Assembly: GCA_018401885.1 (NCBI GenBank)
Contig: JAGYKB010000004.1
Span: 90,993 to 154,992, forward strand
DNA: 64,000 nucleotides
Reading direction: 5' to 3'
DNA from: Gammaproteobacteria bacterium
GTDB taxonomy: Bacteria; Pseudomonadota; Gammaproteobacteria; Pseudomonadales; Pseudohongiellaceae
Both the position numbers and the translations under genes were made by a program. Within the stretch, counting starts at the first letter, position 1; every line of letters begins with the position of its first letter. The notes beneath the pieces were generated by a model. That model was not told the DNA's origin. It searched no databases and saw only the letters and a program-made list of their open reading frames with translations. Below, one piece after another: positions 7,927 through 18,169 of the stretch.

Positions 7927-9000
7927 ATGGCTGATAAAGCAGAAGCCAAAAAAGAAGATGCGAGTGTAGCCGAATCGCTTATGAGTGAAGAGACACGCAA
8001 TGAACTTGCAGTGTTAACTCGTTCTGAGCGCGCAGCGGTAATTTTGCTTTTGCTCGGAGAGGAGCAGGCTGCCGACATTATCTCCTATATGTCACCGCGT
8101 GAGGTACAAGCACTAGGCGCCAACATGGTTTCTGTTGCCGATCTGTCACAAGAAGCGGTTAACGTTGTGTTGGACGATTTTATCTCCACTATTAAAAAAC
8201 AAACGAATCTCGGCCTGGGCACGGCAGACTATGTGCAGGCAGTATTCACTAAAGCGTTGGGTGAAGATAAAGCAGCAACAGTCTTGGGCCGCATCATGCC
8301 AGGCTCATCGAGTAAAGGCTTGGACATACTTCGATGGATGGATGCACGCTCGATTGGAGAGATGGTCGTCGAAGAGCATCCTCAGGTTATCGCCATTATC
8401 TTGTCGGTGCTGGAATACGATATCGCCGCCGACGTTCTCAATTTTATTCCTGCCGAGGTGCGCGCCGAAGTGATCCAGCGCGTCGCGTCGCTCGAAACTA
8501 TTCATCCTAGTGCTATGGAAGAGCTCGAGAATGTGATGCGTGAGCAGTTCTCCTCTAATTCGAGTGCAAAGTCGTCGAGTTTTGGTGGTATTAAAACCGC
8601 CGCTAAAATAATGAACTTCACGAAAAGCGAGATGGAAACGGCCATTATCTCAGGCGTGACAGGTATCGACGAAGAGCTGGCGCTTAAGATTCAAGACAAC
8701 ATGTTTACCTTCGAAAATCTGTCTGGGCTCGATAACCGCAGCATTCAGGTGCTGATGCGTAATATCGAAACCGACCTGTTGATGACGGCGCTCAAGGCGG
8801 CCGACGAAGAAGTTAAAGACAAGTTCATGGACAATATGTCACAGCGCGCAAAGGTGATGTTCATCGACGAAATGGAGGCCAAAGGCCCTATCCGAATCAC
8901 CGACGTTGAAGATGCGCAGAAAGTTATCTTGCGCATCGCGCGTAAGCTCTCGGATTCCGGCGACATCGTATTAGCCGGCAGAGGTGATGATTTTGTCTAA
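7927..9000 (+). CDS. fliG: Flagellar motor switch protein FliG
   Basis: LTRSERAAVILLLLGEEQAADIISYMSPREVQALG, EEHPQVIAIILSVL; ATG at 7927 (tracked ORF starts at GTG 7921). Confidence 0.97.
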   Translation: MADKAEAKKEDASVAESLMSEETRNELAVLTRSERAAVILLLLGEEQAADIISYMSPREVQALGANMVSVADLSQEAVNVVLDDFISTIKKQTNLGLGTADYVQAVFTKALGEDKAATVLGRIMPGSSSKGLDILRWMDARSIGEMVVEEHPQVIAIILSVLEYDIAADVLNFIPAEVRAEVIQRVASLETIHPSAMEELENVMREQFSSNSSAKSSSFGGIKTAAKIMNFTKSEMETAIISGVTGIDEELALKIQDNMFTFENLSGLDNRSIQVLMRNIETDLLMTALKAADEEVKDKFMDNMSQRAKVMFIDEMEAKGPIRITDVEDAQKVILRIARKLSDSGDIVLAGRGDDFV

Positions 9001-10003
9001 TCGATCAAAACCCAACGCCTCAGAAGAGTTCGTGCCGTGGCTCGCACCGAAGCGCGACGCTAAGCCGGTATTCGAGCCAGGGCTAGATGCTAAAGTGGCA
9101 ACGGGTAGCTTTGCGATAGAGACTTCGAATCAGAGTTCTCCGCAGCCAGAGTCCGCAGGCTTTACGGCATGGAAGCCCCGTTCGCTCGACGATGAGGCGG
9201 CTTTAGCGGCTGCGGCAAACGCCGGGCCGTCAGAGACGGTTGCCGACGAGGCCATTGCCGAAGAGTTACCCGATCCGCTTGAATATACTCAGAAGCAGTT
9301 GCAAGAGTACGGAGATAATCAATTTCAGTTAGGTATCGCGCAGGCGCGTGAAACCGAAGCCGCTGCATTGACCGAGTCGCGGCACCGCCTCGAAGCGCTC
9401 ATCGCGACAATAAGCGAACAGCGCGTGGACTCCTCGAGTTTTTATGAGCCGCTAAAGACGCTGCTTCTAAAAAGTGTGGGCGCGATTCTGCATACACCGC
9501 TTGTCGAGAGTCGCGCGGCTGTTGAGGCGACGCTAGCCCAATTGCTACACGAGATTGACAAGGACAGCGATGGCAAACCAGCGGGCGTTCGTCTCTTTCT
9601 TAATCCCGCTGACTTGGCACTTTTGAATGAGACTGATCTTGTTATCCGCACAGAGATTAAACTCGCCGCAGACGAGAGCCTAAGTCGTGGCTCTCTGCGC
9701 GCTACGATGCAAGATTCCATTATCGAAGACCTTACTGAGACACGGATACAGCAGATCACTGAGCAGCTGCTAAGCGCTATTGGCCGCGTTGATGAAAGCG
9801 CTACCCATACCGAGCTACCTAACGAAGCCCCTTTGTATGAGGATACAACAACCGTGTCCGAGATAGCGCTTGAGTCGCAACCAATTTTCGCTGAAGAGCT
9901 AGAGCCAGAACTGCAACAAGAGTTCCCACAGGCATTAGAAGAGGCAGACTCAGCAGGACTAGAGTTGGACGAGGATGAACAGTCCGACGAGTTTGGCCAA
10001 TGA
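8984..10003 (+). CDS. fliH: Flagellar assembly protein FliH
   Basis: Overlaps fliG; FliH-like coiled-coil/C-terminal domain; position before fliI. Confidence 0.88.
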   Translation: MMILSNRSKPNASEEFVPWLAPKRDAKPVFEPGLDAKVATGSFAIETSNQSSPQPESAGFTAWKPRSLDDEAALAAAANAGPSETVADEAIAEELPDPLEYTQKQLQEYGDNQFQLGIAQARETEAAALTESRHRLEALIATISEQRVDSSSFYEPLKTLLLKSVGAILHTPLVESRAAVEATLAQLLHEIDKDSDGKPAGVRLFLNPADLALLNETDLVIRTEIKLAADESLSRGSLRATMQDSIIEDLTETRIQQITEQLLSAIGRVDESATHTELPNEAPLYEDTTTVSEIALESQPIFAEELEPELQQEFPQALEEADSAGLELDEDEQSDEFGQ

Positions 10004-11331
10004 GCGGCGAACAAAATTTTTCTTCCGAGCTTGCGCGGTTGAGCGCACAAGAATTTACGACGCGCACCGAACGCTTTGGTCGAGTAACGCGCGTCGTAGG
10101 CCTCACAGTTGAGGCAACTGGAATTGCTGCCGAAATCGGTGCGCAGTGCGTTATCGAAACTAACAACGGCGGCAACGCCATCGAAGCCGAAGTGGTGGGT
10201 TTCGACGGCAAACATCTTTATCTCATGCCAATTCATTATCTCGAAGGGATTCGTGCCGGCAGTCTAGTCCGCTTTAAGCAGGCTCAGTCTTTATGTGGCG
10301 TTGGCGAGAAGATGCTCGGCAGAGTGATTAATGGTCTTGGCGAGCCGATCGATGGCAAGGGACCAATCACCTATGATGCGGAGGTTGCTCTGGATGCGAA
10401 GGCAATTAATCCGATGGAGCGAGGCGAGGTCAAAGACGTTCTCGACACCGGAATTAAAGCGATTAACGGCTGCCTTACCTTTGGTAAGGGCCAGCGCATG
10501 GGTCTCATTGCAGGTTCTGGCGTCGGCAAAAGTGTCCTTATGGGTATGCTTACGCGCAATACGGCCGCAGACGTAGTGGTTATTGGCCTGATTGGCGAGC
10601 GCGGTCGTGAAGTACAAGAATTTGTGCAGAAAACGTTGGGTGAAACTGGCCTGGCACGGGCGGTGGTGATAGCCGCGCCGGTTGATGTGTCTCCCGTGAT
10701 GCGAATAAAAGCAGCGAAGCTTACACACAGCGTCGCCGAGTATTTTGCCGCAAAGGGCAATGATGTTCTGTTGTTGTTCGATAGTCTGACGCGCGTGGCA
10801 CACGCCCAGCGTGAAATCGGTCTCGCGGTCGGCGAGCCGCCTACGACAAAGGGCTATACGCCGTCGGTGTTTAGCCTCCTGCCAAAACTCATCGAACGCG
10901 TCGGTGTCGGACCCGGGCCGCAAGGCACGATCTCTGCATTCTATACAGTACTTGCCGAGGGCGACGATCGCAGCGATCCGATTGTTGATATCGCACGCGC
11001 TACGCTCGACGGTCAAATTATGCTTTCGCGCGAACTTGCCGACGCAGCCCATTATCCAGCAATTGATCTCGAAGGCTCTATTTCTCGCATTGCGACAAAT
11101 TTGGTTTCTGCCGATCAGCTTCGCTTGGCACAGCAACTCCGCAGGTACTGGACTCTTTATGCTCAGAAACAGGATTTAATTCAAGTAGGCGCCTATACAC
11201 CAAAGACCGACCCCGAATTAGATGAAGCAATTCGCTTAAGAGGCACGATTAATGCATTCCTTACACAGGGAAGCGAAGAGACAGTTGATCTCGCGCAGAC
11301 ATTTAAGCAACTTAAGCAGACGATGAATTAA
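10000..11331 (+). CDS. fliI: Flagellum-specific ATPase FliI
   Basis: GLIAGSGVGKSVLMGMLTRNT Walker A, LLLFDSLTRVAHAQREIGLAVGEPP. Confidence 0.97.
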   Translation: MSGEQNFSSELARLSAQEFTTRTERFGRVTRVVGLTVEATGIAAEIGAQCVIETNNGGNAIEAEVVGFDGKHLYLMPIHYLEGIRAGSLVRFKQAQSLCGVGEKMLGRVINGLGEPIDGKGPITYDAEVALDAKAINPMERGEVKDVLDTGIKAINGCLTFGKGQRMGLIAGSGVGKSVLMGMLTRNTAADVVVIGLIGERGREVQEFVQKTLGETGLARAVVIAAPVDVSPVMRIKAAKLTHSVAEYFAAKGNDVLLLFDSLTRVAHAQREIGLAVGEPPTTKGYTPSVFSLLPKLIERVGVGPGPQGTISAFYTVLAEGDDRSDPIVDIARATLDGQIMLSRELADAAHYPAIDLEGSISRIATNLVSADQLRLAQQLRRYWTLYAQKQDLIQVGAYTPKTDPELDEAIRLRGTINAFLTQGSEETVDLAQTFKQLKQTMN

Positions 11332-11333
11332 TC

Positions 11334-11783
11334 ATGGCTAAAAGCGAAATTTGGGGTGTGCTCTCAAGCAAAGAGAGCAGCAGCCTTAACAGACTCAACG
11401 CAAAGCTCGAAGCGACCGTCGCTGAACAGCACCGGCTCGAAGAAAAAATTGCCGATATTGGTAACTACATCGAAGAGTACTCGGCACGTATTCGTAAGGC
11501 CAGTGAGGGCCAAGCGGACTTCAGGGTTATGCATCACAGCATGAACCTAATCTCACAACTTACCTCAGCGCAGGCAAACCTCAGACAGGTGCATGCCGAA
11601 CTAGGTGATAGCCTTGTCGGCCTTCGAGCCAAAGTCACATATCACGAAATGGAGCGTCTCAAATACAATAAAATTGGGGCCCGACAACATGAAAAGCTGA
11701 GTGCCTCAATAGAGAAGCGCAGCACGGCACTCGGCGACGCAATGGCGTTGCAGCAGTTTGTGAGCTCGGCTACGAGTCGATAG
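11334..11783 (+). CDS. fliJ: Flagellar export protein FliJ
   Basis: 149-aa coiled-coil protein directly after fliI. Confidence 0.8.
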   Translation: MAKSEIWGVLSSKESSSLNRLNAKLEATVAEQHRLEEKIADIGNYIEEYSARIRKASEGQADFRVMHHSMNLISQLTSAQANLRQVHAELGDSLVGLRAKVTYHEMERLKYNKIGARQHEKLSASIEKRSTALGDAMALQQFVSSATSR

Positions 11784-11832
11784 CTGTCAGATTACTGACA
11801 TGAAATTTGTAGATATTCGATCTCTTGGGAAT

Positions 11833-11848
11833 TGGTACAGTAATTGCT
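11833..11848 (+). promoter_or_regulatory. Candidate sigma-54 promoter TGGTAC-AGTAA-TTGCT upstream of fliK
   Basis: GG-N10-GC spacing; 43 nt upstream of the fliK ATG, in the 107-nt fliJ-fliK gap. Confidence 0.65.
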
Positions 11849-11890
11849 AATACCTAAATAACAGCATAAAAAATCGAGCAAATTACGACT

Positions 11891-13927
11891 ATGAATATTT
11901 CCTCAAAATACGACCTCGGCGACATTGTAAAAGAGCTTGGGTCCAGTAATTCAGCAAAAGCCAGTAAGACCGCCGGTTCTGAAGGTATTTTTGGCGCTAT
12001 TCTCTCGGATCTCGCCGCGGCCGGCATTACTGGAAAAGTGGCAGCCGAAGTGGCAGAAGCGGTAGAAAGCGGCGCCACTACGCCACTTTCCTCAACAGCC
12101 AACGATTTGCTTGCTCAGCTCAAGGCGATGCAAGGTGAGGCGAATACGATAGCTCGCGATAGCACGCTTGACTCGAATTCGGCTAGAGCTGCAACAGGTT
12201 TGCTTGCCGAGCTAAAAGAGTTGCAGGATTTGAGGAAAGGAAATTTTGACAGCGATTCTGGCAAAGCGTCTCAACCGCGTATTGAACGCGATGCCGAAGC
12301 TATGGGTGCTCAGGGACTAATAGCCTTCCTGCAGGCGCGGTTAGAATCTTCTCGCGCGACTGCTCAGTCAGACGCCGTGTCGAAGTTCCAAGCGGAACCA
12401 ACGCAGCGGGCTCACGAGAAGCAAAGCAATCCCTTTACAAGTCTCCTTACAAACGATGCGCTTCGCATTACTAAGCTAAAAGACTCGCGTGCAGTCTTAC
12501 TGGGCCCAGATTCGGCTCGCAAGCCAAACGAGGGGGCAACTAATCGGGTCGAGAACGAATTTGCCAGTCGGTTAAACCAAATAAGCGAATCACAAGTCTC
12601 TAAAAATGACGACAGCCCCGAATATTGGAACCGGGAGACGGCGAGACTTCTTGCCGAAATGGGTCGAGGCAGTGGCACGAGCGAGTTCATTCCAGACACG
12701 CCCTCGGCGAGCGCTAAACACATAGAGGCATCTAATTCAGCACTAACCAATGCAAGTGCATTCTCAGCGCAACTCGCTTCACTTAGTTCCGTCGCTGCAA
12801 ATAGCGCTGTAACTTCAACCAGCAGCGCGACCACAATGAGCCGCGCGTCCGAGTTGCAGAGCGATGCCGGGTCGACGAGATCTCACAGCAATGACCAAAG
12901 ACAGAACAGTAACCAATTTGCCGCTATGGGAATCGAATCAGCGGCTGTAACCTATACCCAAGCGCAGCGCCCAGCGCGCTTCGACAATATCGGGTTATTA
13001 GGTCAAACAGCTACCGAATCACAAGCAATGAGCGCAACTACTGCGCAGGCTATCGCACAAGCAAAAACCGAGGCCGGACAGGCTAACCAGCCACTTTCAG
13101 CAAACCGGGGTGAACAGTTCGCCGTATCAGCAACGCCAATAAGTGCTCAATTAACTGAGAAAGCTCAGCAACAACGTAAGAGGTTAACAAGCTCGCTAGA
13201 AGCGGGAGCACTAGGATCGACGACGAGGAGTAAGTCCGAGGCTAATACCGCGGCGCTCAAACAGCAGTTTTCAAACGTTGTGCTAAATGGAATCAGCGCA
13301 ACGTCAGGCAGTGGAACCGCGCCTTCGCAAACTAATCCGCTAGGGTCTGCTTTCTCGCCTGTCGTAAATCAAGCTAAACAAGCACGTGATACTTCGCCGC
13401 TCACTCAAATTGCTGAGTCAGAGATTACACTTCAAGAGCTCGAACTTGGCGTAAGCCAAGCCACTAGCGCTAGGACCAACGAGGCTGCAACTGAGCGCGT
13501 GTCGATAGCGAACCTGCCTCAGGGTATCGCGTCTAGAATTAATCCACACTTGGCTAGAGGGTTAGGCAGTGGCCCGACTAAAATATCAATCAGCTTATTT
13601 CCAGAAAATTACGGACAGGTTGATGTAGAGTTCGTTTACTCAGAAGAAGCTGGCCTGCGAATTAGCATGAGCAGCGAAAACGCTGAAACGACTCGCCTCC
13701 TGCAATCCAATTCAGGCGGACTTCGAGAGGCTTTGCTGGGTAACTCACTCGCCGACGTCAGTGTAGATGTTAATACGCATGGGCAAAGCAAACGTGAAGG
13801 TAGCGCGGCAAATGAACAAAACAAAGCGTCAATCAAACAGATCGCTACTGAGTCTGCTAAAGAAGCTGGCCCTTTAAAGGCAAAAGCTAGCAGTGATAAT
13901 TCAGATGGCCTAGACACTTACGTTTGA
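11891..13927 (+). CDS. fliK: Flagellar hook-length control protein FliK
   Basis: Long low-complexity S/A/Q/T-rich protein; C-terminal KISISLFPENYGQVDVEFVYSEEAGLRISMSSENAETTRLLQSNSGGLREALLG is typical of the FliK C-domain. Confidence 0.92.
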   Translation: MNISSKYDLGDIVKELGSSNSAKASKTAGSEGIFGAILSDLAAAGITGKVAAEVAEAVESGATTPLSSTANDLLAQLKAMQGEANTIARDSTLDSNSARAATGLLAELKELQDLRKGNFDSDSGKASQPRIERDAEAMGAQGLIAFLQARLESSRATAQSDAVSKFQAEPTQRAHEKQSNPFTSLLTNDALRITKLKDSRAVLLGPDSARKPNEGATNRVENEFASRLNQISESQVSKNDDSPEYWNRETARLLAEMGRGSGTSEFIPDTPSASAKHIEASNSALTNASAFSAQLASLSSVAANSAVTSTSSATTMSRASELQSDAGSTRSHSNDQRQNSNQFAAMGIESAAVTYTQAQRPARFDNIGLLGQTATESQAMSATTAQAIAQAKTEAGQANQPLSANRGEQFAVSATPISAQLTEKAQQQRKRLTSSLEAGALGSTTRSKSEANTAALKQQFSNVVLNGISATSGSGTAPSQTNPLGSAFSPVVNQAKQARDTSPLTQIAESEITLQELELGVSQATSARTNEAATERVSIANLPQGIASRINPHLARGLGSGPTKISISLFPENYGQVDVEFVYSEEAGLRISMSSENAETTRLLQSNSGGLREALLGNSLADVSVDVNTHGQSKREGSAANEQNKASIKQIATESAKEAGPLKAKASSDNSDGLDTYV

Positions 13928-13965
13928 GCCAAAATAGAAAACAAAATTAGAGTAAGGAGTTTACT

Positions 13966-14541
13966 ATGAGTGAAGAGGTAGCAGCCGAAGGCGAAGCTAA
14001 GGCTAAAAAGCCCTGGTTACTCATCATAGGCATTATTTTCGGGGTCATCATTCTTACCGTCGGCACGGTAATCGGCACTTTGTTCGCAACCGGTTTCTTT
14101 AGCCAAGAAGATCAGCTGCAAGCCGAGTTAGCACAGATCGAAGAAGGCGAGGCAGAGGGCGAGGGAGAAGGAGAAGAGGAGGCTGTGGTCCCCGAGCTGC
14201 TTGAGACACCTAATCCTTCGCGATTAGAAACGCTTTACTATCAGATGCCAGCGGCATTTACAGCTAATCTGGCAAACTCACGAAAGGTTATGCAGATCTC
14301 TATTACTGTGATGACTCACTATGATCAGCTTGTTATAGATAATGTGACTAAGCATGAGCCGTCTATCCGCGCGGCGATTCTCGCTAGGCTTTCGATTGTC
14401 GATGAACAGCAGTCGATGGCACCAGATTTTCGCTCTACGATGGCCGAAGAGCTTCGTCTCGTAATTAACTCAGAACTTGAGGCGGCGGAAGATTTCGGTG
14501 GTATTGAGAAAGTTCTGTTTACAGAATTTTTGATGCAGTAG
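13966..14541 (+). CDS. fliL: Flagellar basal body-associated protein FliL
   Basis: Single N-terminal TM, E/G-rich linker, FliL-like domain, position before fliM. Confidence 0.93.
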   Translation: MSEEVAAEGEAKAKKPWLLIIGIIFGVIILTVGTVIGTLFATGFFSQEDQLQAELAQIEEGEAEGEGEGEEEAVVPELLETPNPSRLETLYYQMPAAFTANLANSRKVMQISITVMTHYDQLVIDNVTKHEPSIRAAILARLSIVDEQQSMAPDFRSTMAEELRLVINSELEAAEDFGGIEKVLFTEFLMQ

Positions 14542-14582
14542 CTACACTGCATCATTAACCGTAGTTTAATTGAGCAAGACCC

Positions 14583-15581
14583 ATGGTTGAAGAAACACTA
14601 GGACTAACAGACGAAGAGCTCGATGCGATCGCGGAGACGAGTCTCGATGGCGATAATGTGCCGATCAACGCGAGCTCACGCGATACACAGGTGATTGCGC
14701 ACGACCTCGCGAGCGAAGACAGCTCTCTCGGATTTAATCAGGGCGCTATCGATCTCGTGAACGAGCGATTCGCGCGCCAGCTTCGCATGGGTCTTATCGA
14801 TGTGCTGCGGACGACGCCAAAGATTGCACCCGAAAAGGTAGAAATTACTACCTTTAAGAAGAGCATCGCCAATATGGCTGCGCCGTTATCAATCAACACA
14901 GTCAAAATGGACCCGCTGCGTGGTATGTCACTTATTGTCATTGAGCCGAAGATTATTTTTTCTGCGCTCGACAGTTTTTTTGGTGGCTTTGGCAAGGGCA
15001 TCGACAACATCACACCGACGCGTATCTTTACGCCAACCGAGGCATCAATTATTGATCTTTTGATGAATATTGTCTTCGCGGCCCTAAAAGATGCCTGGTC
15101 GCCAATTATGCAGGTGAATTTTCAGCGAGTGAGTTCTGAGGTTAACCCTCAGTTTGCTCAAATTGCTGACGACGATGAGTTGATGCTCGTGAGCAAGTTT
15201 AATTTCTCGCTCGCAAATGATGTCGAAGGTTATCTGCAGATAATTCAGCCTTTCTCACTACTCAAACCCGCGCGTGATTTGCTTCGAAGCCGAGTTCAAA
15301 CGAGTGATGACGAAGACGAGCAGGACTCAGCTTGGGAGAGACAGTTAAACGAGGCGGCACTCGATGTGCCCCTCCTACTTAGAGCTAAGATTGCCGAACT
15401 GTCTTTAACCTACGGGCAACTCACAAACCTTCGCGAAGGCCAGATGCTACCGATCGAGGTGTTCGAAGAGGCATCGGTTAGCATAGACAATATAGAAGTC
15501 TTCACTGCCGCCACAGGCGAGGTGGCAGGCAAAGTGGCGCTGCAGATCAATAAAATGAGCAGCCTCAACAAAAAAGAGTAA
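14583..15581 (+). CDS. fliM: Flagellar motor switch protein FliM
   Basis: FARQLRMGLIDVLRTTPKIAPEKVEITTFKKSIANMAAPLSINTVKMDPLRGMSLIVIEPKIIFSALDSFFGG. Confidence 0.97.
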   Translation: MVEETLGLTDEELDAIAETSLDGDNVPINASSRDTQVIAHDLASEDSSLGFNQGAIDLVNERFARQLRMGLIDVLRTTPKIAPEKVEITTFKKSIANMAAPLSINTVKMDPLRGMSLIVIEPKIIFSALDSFFGGFGKGIDNITPTRIFTPTEASIIDLLMNIVFAALKDAWSPIMQVNFQRVSSEVNPQFAQIADDDELMLVSKFNFSLANDVEGYLQIIQPFSLLKPARDLLRSRVQTSDDEDEQDSAWERQLNEAALDVPLLLRAKIAELSLTYGQLTNLREGQMLPIEVFEEASVSIDNIEVFTAATGEVAGKVALQINKMSSLNKKE

Positions 15582-15622
15582 TTTATCCGCTGAGACAAGT
15601 TAGTCTCGCGAAGGAAGCGAAA

Positions 15623-15979
15623 ATGAGTAATGAAGAGAGCACAAGCGGCGCCGATGACGTGTTGTTAAACACAGGCGTTGATCCTGATATAGGCAAACCA
15701 TCGGGCGAGGAATTGGGCATTAGTCTCGATTCAGAGCTACTGAAAAATATTCCCGTGACGATATCTATTGAAGTCGGGAGGACTTCTCTCAAGATTCGTG
15801 ACCTAATGCGTCTCACTCAAGGCTCGGTGGTTGAACTCGACCGCTTAGCCGGTGAACCTTTAGATCTACTAGTGAATGACACGCTGGTCGCTCAGGGCGA
15901 AATAGTGTTGGTAAACGACCGCTACGGCATGCGCCTCACGCAGGTTGTGCCAAAAAGCGAAAGGCTTAAGTCGTTGTAA
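15623..15979 (+). CDS. fliN: Flagellar motor switch protein FliN
   Basis: IPVTISIEVGRTSLKIRDLMRLTQGSVVELDRLAGEPLDLLVNDTLVAQGEIVLVNDRYGMRLTQVV. Confidence 0.97.
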   Translation: MSNEESTSGADDVLLNTGVDPDIGKPSGEELGISLDSELLKNIPVTISIEVGRTSLKIRDLMRLTQGSVVELDRLAGEPLDLLVNDTLVAQGEIVLVNDRYGMRLTQVVPKSERLKSL

Positions 15980-16069
15980 ACACCAGGCTGCATGCTAAAG
16001 CAGCGCAAATTCATGTCCTAGGCGCTGCGAAGCGGTTGCTACGGAGCTGATACTCGAAAAGGGTGCACT

Positions 16070-16345
16070 GTGGAAATTGTCGGATTCGGGCGCGTACTGG
16101 GCTCTTTGCTCTTTGTCCTAGCACTCTTCTTCCTCTTTATCGTTCTACTCAAGCGATATCGCAATCCCCTAACGCATGGTAATTCTGGCAAGATTAAATT
16201 GGTTGACCAACTCACCCTAGAACTCGGTCGCCGTGCAGTGTTGATTGAAGCGGAAGGCAGGCTGAGTCTTATAGTGCTGTCGAAAGAGGGCGCCGAACAT
16301 ATCTGGACGCGAGATGGCGGTCAGCAAACGGATTCAATCCAATGA
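16070..16345 (+). CDS. fliO: Flagellar biosynthetic protein FliO
   Basis: GTG start; N-terminal TM; position fliN-fliO-fliP. Confidence 0.85.
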   Translation: MEIVGFGRVLGSLLFVLALFFLFIVLLKRYRNPLTHGNSGKIKLVDQLTLELGRRAVLIEAEGRLSLIVLSKEGAEHIWTRDGGQQTDSIQ

Positions 16346-17133
16346 GTTTTCCAAGTTTAAGCCAGATGAGCAATAAGTCGGTAAGGCCTTTGACTATGAT
16401 CGCTGCGGCGCTCTGCGGCCTCGCGATAGTCTTCTCAGGCTCTGCTGTTGCACAAACCGGACTCCCGCTTGTTAATGTAAGCTCGGATCCTAACGGTGCG
16501 ACCGAATACAGCTTAACGCTGCAAGTTCTGATTCTGATGACGGTACTGACGCTGTTGCCGTCGATTCTTATTATGATGACGTCCTTTGTGCGCATCATTA
16601 TCGTTATGTCGCTGTTGCGTCAGGCTATCGGTACCGCCCAGACTCCACCGAATACCGTGCTAGTCGGTATAGCTCTATTCCTTACTTTCTTTATTATGGC
16701 GCCGGTGTTTGAGACTCTTTATGAGGATGCGTTCGTGCCCTATGTCGCCGAGGAAATTTCGGCCGAAGCCGCACTTGATGCGGCGATTATTCCTGTCCGC
16801 GGCTTTATGCTTACGCAAACTCGCGAAGCAGACCTTATGGTGTTTTCGGACATTGCAGATTTTGATTATACGGATGACGAGTCAGAGATCCCTCTGAGCA
16901 TACTGATTCCGTCGTTTATGACGTCAGAGCTAAAGACAGCGTTTACTATTGGTTTTCTCATCTATATCCCGTTTGTAATCATAGATCTTGTAGTCGCAAG
17001 CGTGCTCATGTCTATGGGTATGATGATGTTGTCACCGATGATGATCTCAATGCCGTTTAAGCTCATGCTGTTTGTCTTAGCGGATGGATGGATACTTATC
17101 ATGCAGTCTCTCACCGCGAGTTTCTCGATATGA
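16342..17133 (+). CDS. fliP: Flagellar export protein FliP
   Basis: LLPSILIMMTSFVRIIIVMSLLRQAIGTAQTPPNTVLVGIALFLTFFIMAPVF. Confidence 0.98.
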   Translation: MSFPSLSQMSNKSVRPLTMIAAALCGLAIVFSGSAVAQTGLPLVNVSSDPNGATEYSLTLQVLILMTVLTLLPSILIMMTSFVRIIIVMSLLRQAIGTAQTPPNTVLVGIALFLTFFIMAPVFETLYEDAFVPYVAEEISAEAALDAAIIPVRGFMLTQTREADLMVFSDIADFDYTDDESEIPLSILIPSFMTSELKTAFTIGFLIYIPFVIIDLVVASVLMSMGMMMLSPMMISMPFKLMLFVLADGWILIMQSLTASFSI

Positions 17134-17399
17134 TTATTAGCGACGTGGTAACACTCGGCCAAGAAGCGCTCTGGGTCACTGCGCTCATCGCAGGTCCTCT
17201 GCTACTCGGGATCTTGGTTGTGGGTGTGGTCGTCGGCATTCTGCAAGCCGCGACGTCGGTTCAGGAAATGACCTTGAGTTTTATTCCGAAGCTCATAGTG
17301 CTCGTGCTTTTACTCTTGTTCGTTGGCAATTGGCAAATCGGACTGTTGATAGATCATTTTCAAACACTAATGCTTACGATTCCGTCGTTAATTCAATAA
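17130..17399 (+). CDS. fliQ: Flagellar export protein FliQ
   Basis: ATGA overlap with fliP; ALIAGPLLLGILVVGVVVGILQAATSVQEMTLSFIPKL. Confidence 0.96.
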   Translation: MIISDVVTLGQEALWVTALIAGPLLLGILVVGVVVGILQAATSVQEMTLSFIPKLIVLVLLLLFVGNWQIGLLIDHFQTLMLTIPSLIQ

Positions 17400-18166
17400 T
17401 GAATTTTCTCGTATCAGAAGTCGTTACCTACTTAAGTCTTTTTGTACTGCCCTTCGCGCGTGTATCCGCATTCATGCTCGCAGCACCGATTTTCTCGTTG
17501 CAAGCATTCAACGTTCGTTTTCGTGTACTGTTCAGTGCGATACTGACTTTTGCAGTAGTTGAGTCGATAACATTCGATACGCAGGGTCTCGCCTTTGTAG
17601 AGCTAATGACGCTCGTTATCATGCAAATATTTGTAGGCGTATTTGCTGGGTTTCTTCTTCAGATAGTTAATGGCGCGGTCGCCGTGGGTGGTCAGGCGAT
17701 TTCAAACTCGATGGGTTTGGGTATGGCGAGCTTGGTCGATCCAAGCCTCGGTAACGTTCCTGTAATATCGCAGTTTCTCATTATTCTTTCGACGTTCATC
17801 TTCATCGCAGTCGACGGTCATCTCATTCTGGTTCAACTTCTTTTGCAAAGCTTTCAAACCATTCCTGTTGATGAAACTTTCTCGTTGGAGCTAATTTATC
17901 GCGTATTCATCGAATGGTCACCTTTGCTCTTTCTAGGTGGACTCGTAGTCGCTTTGCCGATACTGATTTCAGTTCTGCTAATCAACGCAGGTTTAGGCAT
18001 GATCACGCGCTCCGCTCCTTCGCTAAATATTATTTCGGTTGGCTTCCCGGCAATCCTCGTTGCAGGCACCGTCTTGCTGATGCTCGCAATTCCCGGAATC
18101 ATTCAGCGAATTGGTCTCTTTTGGCAAGATGGGTTTGCTTTATTAGCAACGCTTTGGGGGCTGTAA
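17399..18166 (+). CDS. fliR: Flagellar export protein FliR
   Basis: Start ATG 17399 overlaps the fliQ stop; VGGQAISNSMGLGMASLVDPSLGNVPVISQFL. Confidence 0.96.
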   Translation: MNFLVSEVVTYLSLFVLPFARVSAFMLAAPIFSLQAFNVRFRVLFSAILTFAVVESITFDTQGLAFVELMTLVIMQIFVGVFAGFLLQIVNGAVAVGGQAISNSMGLGMASLVDPSLGNVPVISQFLIILSTFIFIAVDGHLILVQLLLQSFQTIPVDETFSLELIYRVFIEWSPLLFLGGLVVALPILISVLLINAGLGMITRSAPSLNIISVGFPAILVAGTVLLMLAIPGIIQRIGLFWQDGFALLATLWGL

Positions 18167-18169
18167 CAG

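Noticed and set aside
9442-10236. 264-aa reverse ORF
   Set aside because: Serine-rich antisense frame of fliH/fliI
10291-11136. 281-aa reverse ORF
   Set aside because: Antisense of fliI, an artefact of codon bias
14140-14190. GAG/GGC-rich run in fliL
   Set aside because: Encodes an ordinary E/G-rich linker
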